From Bifidobacterium erythrocebi (GTDB lineage: Bacteria; Actinomycetota; Actinomycetes; Actinomycetales; Bifidobacteriaceae), in the NCBI RefSeq assembly GCF_012932675.1, contig NZ_JAAIIF010000009.1, positions 62,001 through 126,000 on the forward strand: a DNA stretch of 64,000 nt, read 5' to 3'. Under the pieces are notes generated by a model, which had not been told where the DNA came from, ran no database searches, and saw only the letters and a list, made by a program, of their open reading frames with translations. The number at the start of each line of letters is the position of its first letter. The stretch's first letter is position 1. Of the stretch, positions 29,014-37,255 are shown piece by piece. The translations under genes and the position numbers were made by a program.

Positions 29014-30150
29014 CTATCTGCTTTTGAAGAAGCGCAGGAGCTGGGATTCTCTCACGCATATCCCGGCAAGGAACGTCGCGACGGTGACACCGGCGAAGGT
29101 CATGGCCGGCACCCGGCAGGCGGCGAGGAATATCTCCAGCCACCCATCCACGGACATTCGCCAACAGTATGCGCATAGCAACGCCACGCATGCCAAGCTT
29201 GCAAGCCCCGACCAGATAAGCGTTTCGATATGCATGCCGAGCATCTGCGCGGCTTTGGACTGGCCGATATGCAACGCTCCGGCGTATTCGAGCCGCCGAC
29301 GTCGCACGGAGATCACGCCGACGATGATGCCGACGCCTAAGGCCACATACGGCAGCCATGCGGACATGCGATGCGCGTAACTGGATGCCGCGTCATAACG
29401 GCTGTCGAAGGACTTGTTGACTTGGGCGACGGCCGTATTGCCATCCGACGCGGTGACGATGGCCGTGGAACGCAACAGTTCGTCGGTCTGCTCGGTGACC
29501 GGCCATTGCTTGGCCCAGCATTCGGTGAAGGTGCCCGACGACGCGGATACCGGCACGATCGCCGCGTAGGCGAATCTGGAATCACGCCCGTCATTGGGCC
29601 AGGAGTACACACCCGCGACCGTCATATCACCATGGTTAGTTTGCATGACGCTGCCTTTGACGAGGCCGAAATCGCGGGACACGTCCGTGGAAACCCATAT
29701 GCCGGACGTATCGACGGTTCCGTTCGTTCCCGACGTTGAAGACGCCTGCGATCCGGAATCGTTGGCGGAAGACGCCGCGTCCTCGCCGCCCGAAACGAGC
29801 AACGGTATGAATCCCGGCGTCACTTCGTATGCGGGCAGTTCCATGCCCGGTGTGGATGCCGCAGTGATGCTGTCCGTGGCCCGTGCCGCTCCGGACAAGG
29901 TTGGCCCGTTATCGACTTGGGTGAGCGCATCGCAGGCCACGCCATCTACGCCGGCTCCGACCAGCGCCTTGGTGTCCGCGTCGGCTGCGATGCGTGTGAC
30001 GGCCTCCTGTTCAAGCCGCACGATGGATGTGGCTTCATACCCGCCCAGCAGCAGTCCGGTGATGAGAACGATGAGAAAGAACCATGCGGCACGCGCGGTT
30101 CCCGCGCTGATGTTGCGTACGGCTTCGGAAACAATCGATCGCAATCTCAT
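29014..30150 (-). CDS. ABC exporter permease, MacB/FtsX-like
   Basis: 378 residues. One N-terminal membrane segment (about residues 18-42), a roughly 200-residue outer domain rich in Ser/Thr/Gly, then three membrane segments near the C-terminus: the MacB/FtsX layout. The ATG overlaps the ATPase stop in ATGA, so the two are coupled. With the ATPase and the peptidoglycan-binding adaptor it forms a three-part exporter. The substrate is unknown; neighbouring secreted products suggest a peptide or its immunity. Confidence 0.8.
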   Translation of the reverse strand: MRLRSIVSEAVRNISAGTARAAWFFLIVLITGLLLGGYEATSIVRLEQEAVTRIAADADTKALVGAGVDGVACDALTQVDNGPTLSGAARATDSITAASTPGMELPAYEVTPGFIPLLVSGGEDAASSANDSGSQASSTSGTNGTVDTSGIWVSTDVSRDFGLVKGSVMQTNHGDMTVAGVYSWPNDGRDSRFAYAAIVPVSASSGTFTECWAKQWPVTEQTDELLRSTAIVTASDGNTAVAQVNKSFDSRYDAASSYAHRMSAWLPYVALGVGIIVGVISVRRRRLEYAGALHIGQSKAAQMLGMHIETLIWSGLASLACVALLCAYCWRMSVDGWLEIFLAACRVPAMTFAGVTVATFLAGICVRESQLLRFFKSR

Positions 30151-30872
30151 TGTTCGCCCTTCCCACCCGCTGCCGGTATGGAAACGGTAGGCTCGTCCGT
30201 TTGAGAGCGCGACGGTTGAGACTTTGCGTCGGAGCCCGGCAAGGCTGCCTGTTCCTCCATGCTGCCGGCGGGCGCGTAATGCGCAAGATCGATGATTCGC
30301 CCACATGCGTCCCGCGCACGCGGATCATGCGTGGCCACCACGACGATCATGCCTTGCCCGGCGAGATTGCCCAACACTTCGCTGACGGAACCCGCGGTTC
30401 GCGTGTCCAACTGGGCGGTCGGCTCATCCACCAGCAGCACGTCGGGATGCGAGCACACCGCACGCGCGAGCATGAGCCGCTGCGCTTCACCTCCGGACAG
30501 TTCGGAGAATCTACGATCCGCCGCATAGTCCAGATCGAACAATCCCATGGCATCCTTAGCCTCCGGGATCGCCTCGCGTCGGCTCATGCCATGGCAGAGC
30601 AGCGGAAAGACCACATGGTCGAGCGCGGTTCGTTCGGGTACGCCGTATGGGTTCTGGAATACCCATCCGATGCGGTGAATGCCTTCGCGTTCCACATGCC
30701 CGGCCCACGGTTTGACCCATCCCGCAAGAATGGACAGCAATGTGGATTTGCCGCATCCCGATGGCCCGCAAAGCGCGACGGTCTGCCCGGGGGCGATGGT
30801 GAAATCAAGGTGTTCGAAAAGCACGTCCGTTCCCGGGAAACGGTGTGCCAATCCTACTGCTTTCAGGAGCAT
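30147..30872 (-). CDS. ABC transporter ATPase, LolD/MacB type
   Basis: 241 residues with Walker A GPSGCGKST (about 37-45), Q-loop VFQNPYG, signature LSGGE, Walker B LLVDEPTAQLD and the H-loop ATHDPRA. This is the pattern of the LolD/MacB/FtsE exporter ATPases. It overlaps the upstream adaptor by 10 bases and the downstream permease by four, so all three are one translational unit. The C-terminal 30 residues are a Ser/Thr/Gly-rich tail outside the fold. Confidence 0.9.
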   Translation of the reverse strand: MLLKAVGLAHRFPGTDVLFEHLDFTIAPGQTVALCGPSGCGKSTLLSILAGWVKPWAGHVEREGIHRIGWVFQNPYGVPERTALDHVVFPLLCHGMSRREAIPEAKDAMGLFDLDYAADRRFSELSGGEAQRLMLARAVCSHPDVLLVDEPTAQLDTRTAGSVSEVLGNLAGQGMIVVVATHDPRARDACGRIIDLAHYAPAGSMEEQAALPGSDAKSQPSRSQTDEPTVSIPAAGGKGEQ

Positions 30873-31948
30873 GTCGCGCCCGCGATCTTCGACCCCACGG
30901 CCACCGAAGTGATGGAGGCGGCATCATCGGAACCGAGTTGCACAAGGCTCACGCCGAGCGACGACCCTACGATGCTGACGGTATGCGACGTTCCATCCGG
31001 CGTCATGATGCAACCTTTATTGCCGTTGATGCCGTAGACCGCTCCAGCAGGTACACGCAGCGCGTTGATGGCTTGCGGCAGCGCAAGCGTGGCGCTGATG
31101 CCAGCGGCAAGCGTTTCCTTGGTCTGGGACTGGTATTCCTCGGTAGCCGACACCTGTTTGAGATAGTCGGCATTGTCTATGGCTGTTTGACCTGCGGGCA
31201 GGGTGGTCGACTGCCCGTACACCGTGATGATGCGGTCTTGGTCCGACGGTGTGGCGTTCTTGATGCTGAGTTTGACGAGCGCTCCCGGGATTTCGCCGAT
31301 CTGTGTGCCTTGCGTGACGTTCGCGCCGGCAGTGCCCTGCCAATCGCCGACGCTGATGCTCTGTTCGGGAATCCACAGGATATCGGCAAGCTGCAGAGTG
31401 CCGTCACTATCGGAACCGTTGTCCACCATCAGTTGCTTCCACCCTTGCTGCGTGTTCCACGAGTAGCGGTCACTGTCCGGATCGGACAGATATCCGAGTC
31501 GATTGAGCTCGTTGTTGAGCGCCCGAACATCCTGACCACGATCCTCCACATGCAGGTCGCGGTAAAGCGGTATGGCGGTGTTGAGTGCGATGACGGCACG
31601 ATCGTTCACACGCATGCACGCGCGGCCGGATGCCAGCCCGCCGCTCGAATAGTCTGCGGTTACGGTGCCGTTGCTGTTGCCGAGCAATGCGCGGCTGTTC
31701 GAAATGCTGGGGATGAGGGTAACGGTCTGCGACCCGTTGTATTGCTGCGTGGATACTTTAGCTTCGGTGATTTCCCCCGAAGCGCCCAATAGTGCCGGTG
31801 GCCGGTCGGGCAGGAATACCGCGCACGCCCCCACGCTGACCGCTGCCGCCACGATGATGGACATCACGATCCATACGGCGACATTGACGTGCCGACGCCG
31901 TTTACCGGTATCTCTTCCCTTGACTCCTCGTTCACGACGGAACAACAT
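30863..31948 (-). CDS. Membrane-anchored adaptor with peptidoglycan-binding-like domain
   Basis: 361 residues from the ATG at 31948, nine bases after GAGGGGG. A basic N-terminus and one membrane segment (about residues 22-45) anchor an outer domain. Residues about 130-165 match a peptidoglycan-binding-1 repeat (HVEDRGQDVRALNNELNRLGY). The C-terminal half has RVPAGAVYGINGNKGCI, like the barrel/hairpin part of MacA/HlyD-type adaptors. It overlaps the ATPase gene by 10 bases. In Gram-positives such proteins pair with MacB-like exporters of antimicrobial peptides. Confidence 0.8.
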   Translation of the reverse strand: MLFRRERGVKGRDTGKRRRHVNVAVWIVMSIIVAAAVSVGACAVFLPDRPPALLGASGEITEAKVSTQQYNGSQTVTLIPSISNSRALLGNSNGTVTADYSSGGLASGRACMRVNDRAVIALNTAIPLYRDLHVEDRGQDVRALNNELNRLGYLSDPDSDRYSWNTQQGWKQLMVDNGSDSDGTLQLADILWIPEQSISVGDWQGTAGANVTQGTQIGEIPGALVKLSIKNATPSDQDRIITVYGQSTTLPAGQTAIDNADYLKQVSATEEYQSQTKETLAAGISATLALPQAINALRVPAGAVYGINGNKGCIMTPDGTSHTVSIVGSSLGVSLVQLGSDDAASITSVAVGSKIAGATCS

Positions 31949-32022
31949 TGCTCTCATCCCCCTCGATGATCCGCATCGGATTTCATATCATGCCTGGCGT
32001 CATGCTTGACGTGCAGGCCGCA

Positions 32023-32799
32023 TCATCCCAACGGTTTCCAATACGAATCCGCATCCTGCGCATTGGCGACCCCATACTGGTAGAGCGTGAAGCATTCCTG
32101 CGCCTCCGCACTGGAGAAGAACGCCGGCGCCGAATCACTGCTCCAATCCTTCGAGAACTGCTCTTTGGTGTACGAAGTCGGCGCGACCTTCTTCTGGATG
32201 AGGCAGTTCACGAGCAACTGGTCACTGTCGGTCGACAGCTCCGGATTGCTTTCCTGCGTACGATACAGCTGATCGGTGTTCGTGTTCTCCGAAATCGAGC
32301 AGAAGTTCAGATCGCTGACGAGTTTCTCGTCCTGCGTCTTGCTCATGCCTTCTTCGTTCATGCTGGGAACCGCATAGAATCCGCCATATGCGGTCGGTTT
32401 GGGGTCGGTCCACCCACGGTTCATGATGCACGAGCGGAAATTCATCCAGGACTGTTCATAATCAGCGCGGGACACTTTCCCCTCATTAGCGATTGCGCGG
32501 TTGATGATGTCCCGCTGCGCATCGCTCATCGGAATCTGCGTGCTGTTGGAATCCTTGCGGATGTCGTCATCGCTTTTCAACATCCACTCCGCGTATGCCT
32601 TCAACGACGACGCATAATGCTGCCGATCGCTTCCTTCAGCCGACTGCGGCGCGGATGCGGAGGAGGAGGAAGAGGACGATGCGTTGGAATCAGCGCCCTT
32701 GTTCTTCGCGGCCCCCGGAGTGGAGCATCCGGAAAGACAAACCCCCACGCATACCGCAATCGCCACGGCGGTAAAAACTTTATGCCACATAATTTTCAT
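32023..32799 (-). CDS. Secreted lipoprotein of unknown function
   Basis: 258 residues from the ATG at 32799, eight bases after a GGGGG block. The signal peptide ends in a lipobox (LSGC), followed by a Ser/Ala linker and a soluble domain with four Cys (RSCIM, NFCSI, VNCLI, QECF) that may form two disulfides. No known family was recognised. It lies between the secreted 108-residue protein and the exporter, all on one strand, so it may act with them outside the membrane, possibly as an immunity or sensing protein; that is inference. Confidence 0.75.
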   Translation of the reverse strand: MKIMWHKVFTAVAIAVCVGVCLSGCSTPGAAKNKGADSNASSSSSSSASAPQSAEGSDRQHYASSLKAYAEWMLKSDDDIRKDSNSTQIPMSDAQRDIINRAIANEGKVSRADYEQSWMNFRSCIMNRGWTDPKPTAYGGFYAVPSMNEEGMSKTQDEKLVSDLNFCSISENTNTDQLYRTQESNPELSTDSDQLLVNCLIQKKVAPTSYTKEQFSKDWSSDSAPAFFSSAEAQECFTLYQYGVANAQDADSYWKPLG

Positions 32800-32817
32800 C
32801 ACAACATCCCCCATAGG

Positions 32818-32870
32818 GCCTGTTTGCGCCGCTGAGTTATCCTGTTATCCTCGCGGCGGCGCAAACAGGC
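32818..32870. other. Strong hairpin between the secreted protein gene and the lipoprotein gene
   Basis: Perfect 15-bp arms GCCTGTTTGCGCCGC and its complement (32818-32832 and 32856-32870). It follows the stop of the 108-residue protein and immediately precedes the lipoprotein ribosome site, so it can separate expression of the two. Confidence 0.7.
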
Positions 32871-32882
32871 ATTTACTCATAT

Positions 32883-33209
32883 CTACTGATATGAGTATTC
32901 CACCCAATCTTCATGCGCAGCTTGGGTACCATTCGCGATGGTATGGCATTGTGTATATTTGGAGGCCGATTGGTAGCGTACAATCGTTCGGTCTTGCACA
33001 GATCGGCAATAATGGCTTCGCGAAGAGGAATAACCTGTTACCTCAGACTTGGTGGGTGTAACATCCCAGCTAGCCTGATAGTATCCTATGTTAGTGCTCC
33101 CCTTGCTGACAGGATATTGTATATACGCGTTAGCAGTAGCAGCCACCCCAGTGCACATTCCGAGAGCGGCAATAGCAGATACTATCGCTGTTATCATTCT
33201 TTTTCTCAT
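32883..33209 (-). CDS. Small secreted protein, candidate lactococcin-972-type bacteriocin
   Basis: 108 residues with a clear Sec signal peptide (MRKRM, hydrophobic core, then cleavage after ATANA at residue 28). The mature 80 residues begin YIQYPVSKGSTNIGYY, close to the start of mature lactococcin-972 relatives, then are rich in Ser/Tyr/Thr with two Cys. A strong AAAGGGG site lies before the ATG. The adjacent exporter with peptidoglycan-binding adaptor is a context also known for this bacteriocin family. The likeness is weak beyond the N-terminus, so the bacteriocin call is tentative. Confidence 0.5.
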   Translation of the reverse strand: MRKRMITAIVSAIAALGMCTGVAATANAYIQYPVSKGSTNIGYYQASWDVTPTKSEVTGYSSSRSHYCRSVQDRTIVRYQSASKYTQCHTIANGTQAAHEDWVEYSYQ

Positions 33210-33407
33210 ATTAATCCCCTTTGATAAACATGAATTATCAATTACCCTTCGAGCTCAACCCCCTTAGAAATTCAGCTCATTTTTATTGTATATCAAATCG
33301 CTACATCATGTCATCTGACACGCCGTCCATATCGCATTCTCCGTTATCGCATCTATAGCCGTCCATGCGGCATAAATAACAACAACCAGCAAACAACACA
33401 GCAAACG

Positions 33408-34331
33408 CTAGGGGCGGAATACACTGCCCGGCACTGGGACATCCGAATCATTCCCCAATTCGCCGAAATCCATCGCCACAGTTTGCACACCAGTCACATG
33501 GGAATTGCTTGAATACCGATTATCCGCGGAACGAGGAACCTGCATTTCCAGCCCACTCGCGGGGAGTTCCGAATACACGTTGTCTATCGGCCCAACGGCA
33601 TAACAGGCAAATCCCAGAACCGCAATCACCATATACATGCCGGCGAGAACCAAGCATCCGGCATTGATAAGATCAACACCGCCGGAGACTGGCGAGAATT
33701 GGTAATTGAATCGGTAGCGTGTCAGTAGCTCAAGCATGGCCGGTCGGACACACACCATCAACTGGGCATATTCCAACATTACATACCCTAGACAGTATGC
33801 AAGAGTCCGCCCTGCTTTCTGTTCTCCAACAACGGTCAACCCCAATGGAGCGAATAGCCTGCTCTGCCGACTTCTGCAGCACAGCCCGCGCAGCCACCAT
33901 ATCAGGCACAAATCGGTTATCGGCCAAGGCGATATCTTCAACGTCGACAACGATGTCGAACCTGAAAACGGATGCCCGTCGGCAGTGAAGTTGAAGAACG
34001 GCCACCACATCACGAATTCAACATAACTGCACACTACGGCATAGATAAGGCAAGCGGATATCTCGATACGATTGCATGTCCTCTCCCGTCTCACCCCCGA
34101 CTGCACCATACGAACCAATCGCGAGGACTTACGGTCTTCGATGGAACCGACACTTCCGGGACGGTACGAGTTGAGGCATTGAGGGCATACGACTTCACAT
34201 TCCTGAATCCAGTTGTCACAGGAATCGCAATGCCAGTATGTTCCGGAATATTGGGGCAGAAACCGGTAGGCGGCCAATAACAGCATCCACAATGGCGGCC
34301 ACGCATAATCGCGGATAATCTCACCGATCAC
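33408..34331 (-). CDS. Polytopic membrane protein with zinc-ribbon motif
   Basis: 307 residues, unknown family. An N-terminal membrane segment is followed by two CxxC-type knuckles (CDSC and CPQC, about residues 35-55), likely binding zinc. Three or four further membrane segments lie at about 95-115, 135-150, 195-215 and 235-260. The tail of 40 or so residues is polar. The coding DNA is visibly richer in A+T than the rest of the window. It sits upstream of the secreted-protein gene, so an immunity or processing role is possible but unproven. Confidence 0.65.
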   Translation of the reverse strand: MIGEIIRDYAWPPLWMLLLAAYRFLPQYSGTYWHCDSCDNWIQECEVVCPQCLNSYRPGSVGSIEDRKSSRLVRMVQSGVRRERTCNRIEISACLIYAVVCSYVEFVMWWPFFNFTADGHPFSGSTSLSTLKISPWPITDLCLIWWLRGLCCRSRQSRLFAPLGLTVVGEQKAGRTLAYCLGYVMLEYAQLMVCVRPAMLELLTRYRFNYQFSPVSGGVDLINAGCLVLAGMYMVIAVLGFACYAVGPIDNVYSELPASGLEMQVPRSADNRYSSNSHVTGVQTVAMDFGELGNDSDVPVPGSVFRP

Positions 34332-34396
34332 CGCTTGTCAGACTCCCCAATAACGCATCAATCTGCCGCTCACCCTGCCAGAAAGCGATGCCTGCA

Positions 34397-34555
34397 TCAG
34401 CGATTCGCAGCATTCTCATAATCGGTTTCGGTAAGCACGGCAGACGTTGCTTCATCATCGGTGACTGCATGCGCCGGAATCGCGATACATCCCAGAATCG
34501 CCACCGAGACCACTGCGGAAATAAGGATTACCGATCGTTTCATCATTGATTTCAT
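34397..34555 (-). CDS. Short secreted peptide, 52 residues
   Basis: Starts near MKSMMKRSV, with a hydrophobic signal sequence ending AIPAHA and a predicted 22-residue acidic mature part starting VTDDEAT. Cys in AILGC could instead be a weak lipobox. A GGTGGGG site is distant from the ATG at 34555. The frame continues upstream to 34738 without a better start. It may be a real small secreted peptide or the remnant of a longer gene. Confidence 0.4.
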   Translation of the reverse strand: MKSMMKRSVILISAVVSVAILGCIAIPAHAVTDDEATSAVLTETDYENAANR

Positions 34556-34690
34556 CAAGTTTCTCACCCCACCGCTAATACTACCAGCGTCGGCTATGCG
34601 AGGCACGCCCGTTACAACGATTGTCGAGGAAACCCTCTTTGGAAAACGATTACAAAGCGCGAATAACGGCGGCGATTCATGCATGGTAAT

Positions 34691-34742
34691 GACGATGGCC
34701 GTGACCGCGGCGGCATATGCCATTGCGGTCACGGCCATCGTC
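34691..34742. other. Perfect 18-bp hairpin downstream of the dipeptidase gene
   Basis: Arms at 34691-34708 and 34725-34742 are perfect complements around a 16-base loop. It can end the dipeptidase transcript, although no T run follows on the minus strand. Confidence 0.7.
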
Positions 34743-34789
34743 GTAACGTTACGCCCTGAATCACGGCCAGCATGTTGGCCGGCGCGGGC

Positions 34790-36157
34790 TCACTTGGCGA
34801 GCTTGTTGAGCAGCAGAGCCTCGGTGATCACGTTGTTCTTCAGACCCGGCAGCGAGATGGACTCGTTCGGGCTGTGCGCGTTGGCCTTCGGGTCCTCCGG
34901 GCCGGTGACCAGCACCTGGGCCTTGGGGAAGATGCGCTGCAGTTCGGGAATGAACGGGATGGAGCCGCCCTCGCCCTTGTTGATGGGGGCCGTGCCGAAC
35001 GCCTCCTCCATCGCCTCAAGCGCGTCCTTGGTGGCCACGGCAGTCGGGTCCATGGCCCAGCCCATGCCGTTCTCGCCGAGCTTCACGCTCACTTCGGCGC
35101 CGAACGGCGCATGGTCCTTCAGGAACGTGGCCAGCGCCTCCTGTGCCTCTTCCGGGCGCTGGTTCGGTGCCGTGCGCAGGCTCAGACGGAACGTGGTCTC
35201 GGGGCTGATCACGTTGAACGAGCCCTCGACCGGGTGCGCGTCGAAGCCGATCACCGTCACCGACGGCTTGGTCCACATGCGCGAGGCGAGCGAACCGGTG
35301 CCGGCGAGACGATAGCCGGGCACCGTGCCGGAATCCTCACGCACGGTTGTCTCATCCAGGTCGCGCTGCAGACCGCCGATCGGCTCCTCGGCCGCCACGC
35401 CCGGCACCGCTAGATCGCCGTTCTCGTTGTACATGGATGTGATCAGCATCGCGGCGAGCGTGTTCGCATCGAGGATCGGGCCGCCGTACTGGCCGGAATG
35501 CACCGGGTGCTCCAGCACCTTGACGGTCACGTCCATGTCGGTGTTGCCGCGCAGGGACGTGGTCAGGCTGGGGATGTCGGCGGACCAGTTGCCCGAATCG
35601 GCCACGATGATCACGTCGGCGTCGAACTCGTCGCGGTGATCCTCGATGAACGGGATGAAGCTCGGCGAGCCCATCTCCTCCTCGCCTTCGATGAAGATCT
35701 TGACGTTCACGCCAAGATCGTCGCCCAGCGCCTTCAATGCGCCAGAGTGGATGGCGATGCCGCCGCCGTCGTCCGCGGCGCCGCGGCCGTACAGCCTGCC
35801 GTCGATCTCGGTGCCGACGAACGGGTCGGTGTGCCATGCGGCGGCATCCGGCACGGGCTGCACGTCATGATGCGCGTACAGCAGCACGGTGGGCGCGTCC
35901 GCGTCGACGATCCTGGAACCGATGACCTCCCATGCACCGGGGGTGCCATCGGGATTGTGCGACTGCACGACCTTGGCGTCCACGCCGACCTCGCGCATCT
36001 GCTCCGCCACGAATTCTGCGGAGCGCTTCATGTGATCCGCCGTTATGCCGTGGGCGGAAATGGATCGCAAAGCGATCTTGCGGTTGAGCACATCGACGAT
36101 GCGCTGCCAATCCTGTTCGACACGGGCGCGGATGACGCCCGACTCAAGCTGTGCCAT
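34790..36157 (-). CDS. M20-family metallodipeptidase
   Basis: Zinc-dependent dipeptidase of the M20 family, 455 residues from the ATG at 36157, seven bases after AAGGAAAAGG; an ATG two codons earlier touches that site. Metal ligands are seen in YAHHDVQP (about residue 89), GRGAADDGGG, FIEGEEEMGS and VVADSGNW. The dimerisation lid lies in the middle. It matches cytosolic peptidases of the DapE/carnosinase group acting on short peptides. Divergent to the DUF3043 gene. Confidence 0.92.
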   Translation of the reverse strand: MAQLESGVIRARVEQDWQRIVDVLNRKIALRSISAHGITADHMKRSAEFVAEQMREVGVDAKVVQSHNPDGTPGAWEVIGSRIVDADAPTVLLYAHHDVQPVPDAAAWHTDPFVGTEIDGRLYGRGAADDGGGIAIHSGALKALGDDLGVNVKIFIEGEEEMGSPSFIPFIEDHRDEFDADVIIVADSGNWSADIPSLTTSLRGNTDMDVTVKVLEHPVHSGQYGGPILDANTLAAMLITSMYNENGDLAVPGVAAEEPIGGLQRDLDETTVREDSGTVPGYRLAGTGSLASRMWTKPSVTVIGFDAHPVEGSFNVISPETTFRLSLRTAPNQRPEEAQEALATFLKDHAPFGAEVSVKLGENGMGWAMDPTAVATKDALEAMEEAFGTAPINKGEGGSIPFIPELQRIFPKAQVLVTGPEDPKANAHSPNESISLPGLKNNVITEALLLNKLAK

Positions 36158-36357
36158 ATTCATACCTTTTCCTTATGCCGCCGATCACGGCGGAACATGC
36201 GCTGGCTCGTACCGTACGTGCGACGATGCGAATTCGATATGCAATCGTATATTCCTCGCGCGCCCATGCAAAACGCACCATCGCGCCGCTATGCCGGGCA
36301 GCCCGCAAAGCTTGCAGTTCCAAGCATTCGCGCAAGCGCAGCGTCGAGACGTCACCG

Positions 36358-36363
36358 TAATCT
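36358..36363 (+). promoter_or_regulatory. Candidate -10 for a leaderless DUF3043 mRNA
   Basis: TAATCT ends six bases before the ATG at 36370 and no Shine-Dalgarno is visible. Transcription would start at or next to the start codon. Confidence 0.4.
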
Positions 36364-36369
36364 GCAAGC

Positions 36370-37002
36370 ATGACATGGAATAAGAAGAAGGACGAGGCGC
36401 ACAAGCCGGCCGATGACGCGGCCCAATCCTCCGACACCAAGCACACAGGCACCGCCCAGACCACCGGCAAGGGCCATCCCACCCCCAAGCGCAAGGACGC
36501 CCAGGCACAGAACCTGCACCCGCTGGTCCCCGTCGACCGCAAGGCCAGCGCCAAGGCCGCCAAGGCCCGCATCCGCGCCAAGGAAGACGCCCAGTACGAG
36601 GCCATGCGCACCGGAGACATCAACAACATGCCGAAGTCGGAACGTCTGCCGTGGCGCGTGTACATCCGCGACTACGTCGACGCCCGCTTCAACATCGGCG
36701 AGTTCTTCGTCCCCGTCGCCGTCATCATCCTGATCGCCTCCATGGTGATGAGCGTGACCGTCCGCAACGTGTGGACCACCATCGTCCCGATGGTCCTGCT
36801 GTACGCCTACCTGGCCGCGGTGATCATCGACGTGGCGGTGATGTGGCACAAGCTCAAGAAGAAGCTGATCGAGAAGTACGGCGAGGCATCCGTGGCGAAG
36901 GGCACCCGTTCCGCGTCCTACGCGTGGAGCCGTGCGATCCAGCTGCGCCGTTGGCGTCTGCCGAAGCCGCGCTACGACAAGCGTGGCCACTGGCCGGAGT
37001 GA
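36370..37002 (+). CDS. DUF3043 membrane protein
   Basis: 210 residues, the actinobacterial DUF3043 layout: a charged Lys-rich N-terminal half (about residues 1-105), two membrane segments (about 115-137 and 143-163) and a basic C-terminus ending RWRLPKPRYDKRG. The conserved RLPWRVYIRDYVDAR precedes the first membrane helix. Function unknown. No ribosome site precedes the ATG; see the -10 element. A hairpin follows the stop. Confidence 0.85.
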   Translation: MTWNKKKDEAHKPADDAAQSSDTKHTGTAQTTGKGHPTPKRKDAQAQNLHPLVPVDRKASAKAAKARIRAKEDAQYEAMRTGDINNMPKSERLPWRVYIRDYVDARFNIGEFFVPVAVIILIASMVMSVTVRNVWTTIVPMVLLYAYLAAVIIDVAVMWHKLKKKLIEKYGEASVAKGTRSASYAWSRAIQLRRWRLPKPRYDKRGHWPE

Positions 37003-37031
37003 TCCGCACCGCGCGTACATGCATACGATCC

Positions 37032-37066
37032 AACGCCCTGGGCGCAGTTCAGCCGCCTGGGGCGTT
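37032..37066 (+). terminator. Terminator after the DUF3043 gene
   Basis: GC-rich stem AACGCCC/GGGCGTT (37032-37044 and 37054-37066) with inner pairs, followed by TTTC. Confidence 0.6.
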
Positions 37067-37165
37067 TCGCATATTCGCAGCACGCGAGGCCGCATCATGT
37101 GCTATGCAGCCGCAGCCGCACGCTAAGGTGGTTGCATAGCGCCGCGAACACGGCCGGCAGGCATA

Positions 37166-37215
37166 TCGGTACGTGTCGAGCGCACCTATCAGCATCACAT
37201 ATCAATCGGTACGTG
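37166..37215 (+). repeat. Direct repeat upstream of lpd
   Basis: ATCGGTACGTG occurs at 37165-37175 and again at 37205-37215, exactly 40 bases apart (about four helical turns), in the leader of the lipoamide dehydrogenase gene. Possible tandem operator; unproven. Confidence 0.3.
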
Positions 37216-37255
37216 CCGGGCAACGGTACGCCAACAAACAGACGGGCAGGTTTCC

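Noticed and set aside
37205-37255. Pyruvate or 2-oxoglutarate dehydrogenase operon around lpd
   Set aside because: No E1 or E2 genes are next to lpd; it stands alone.
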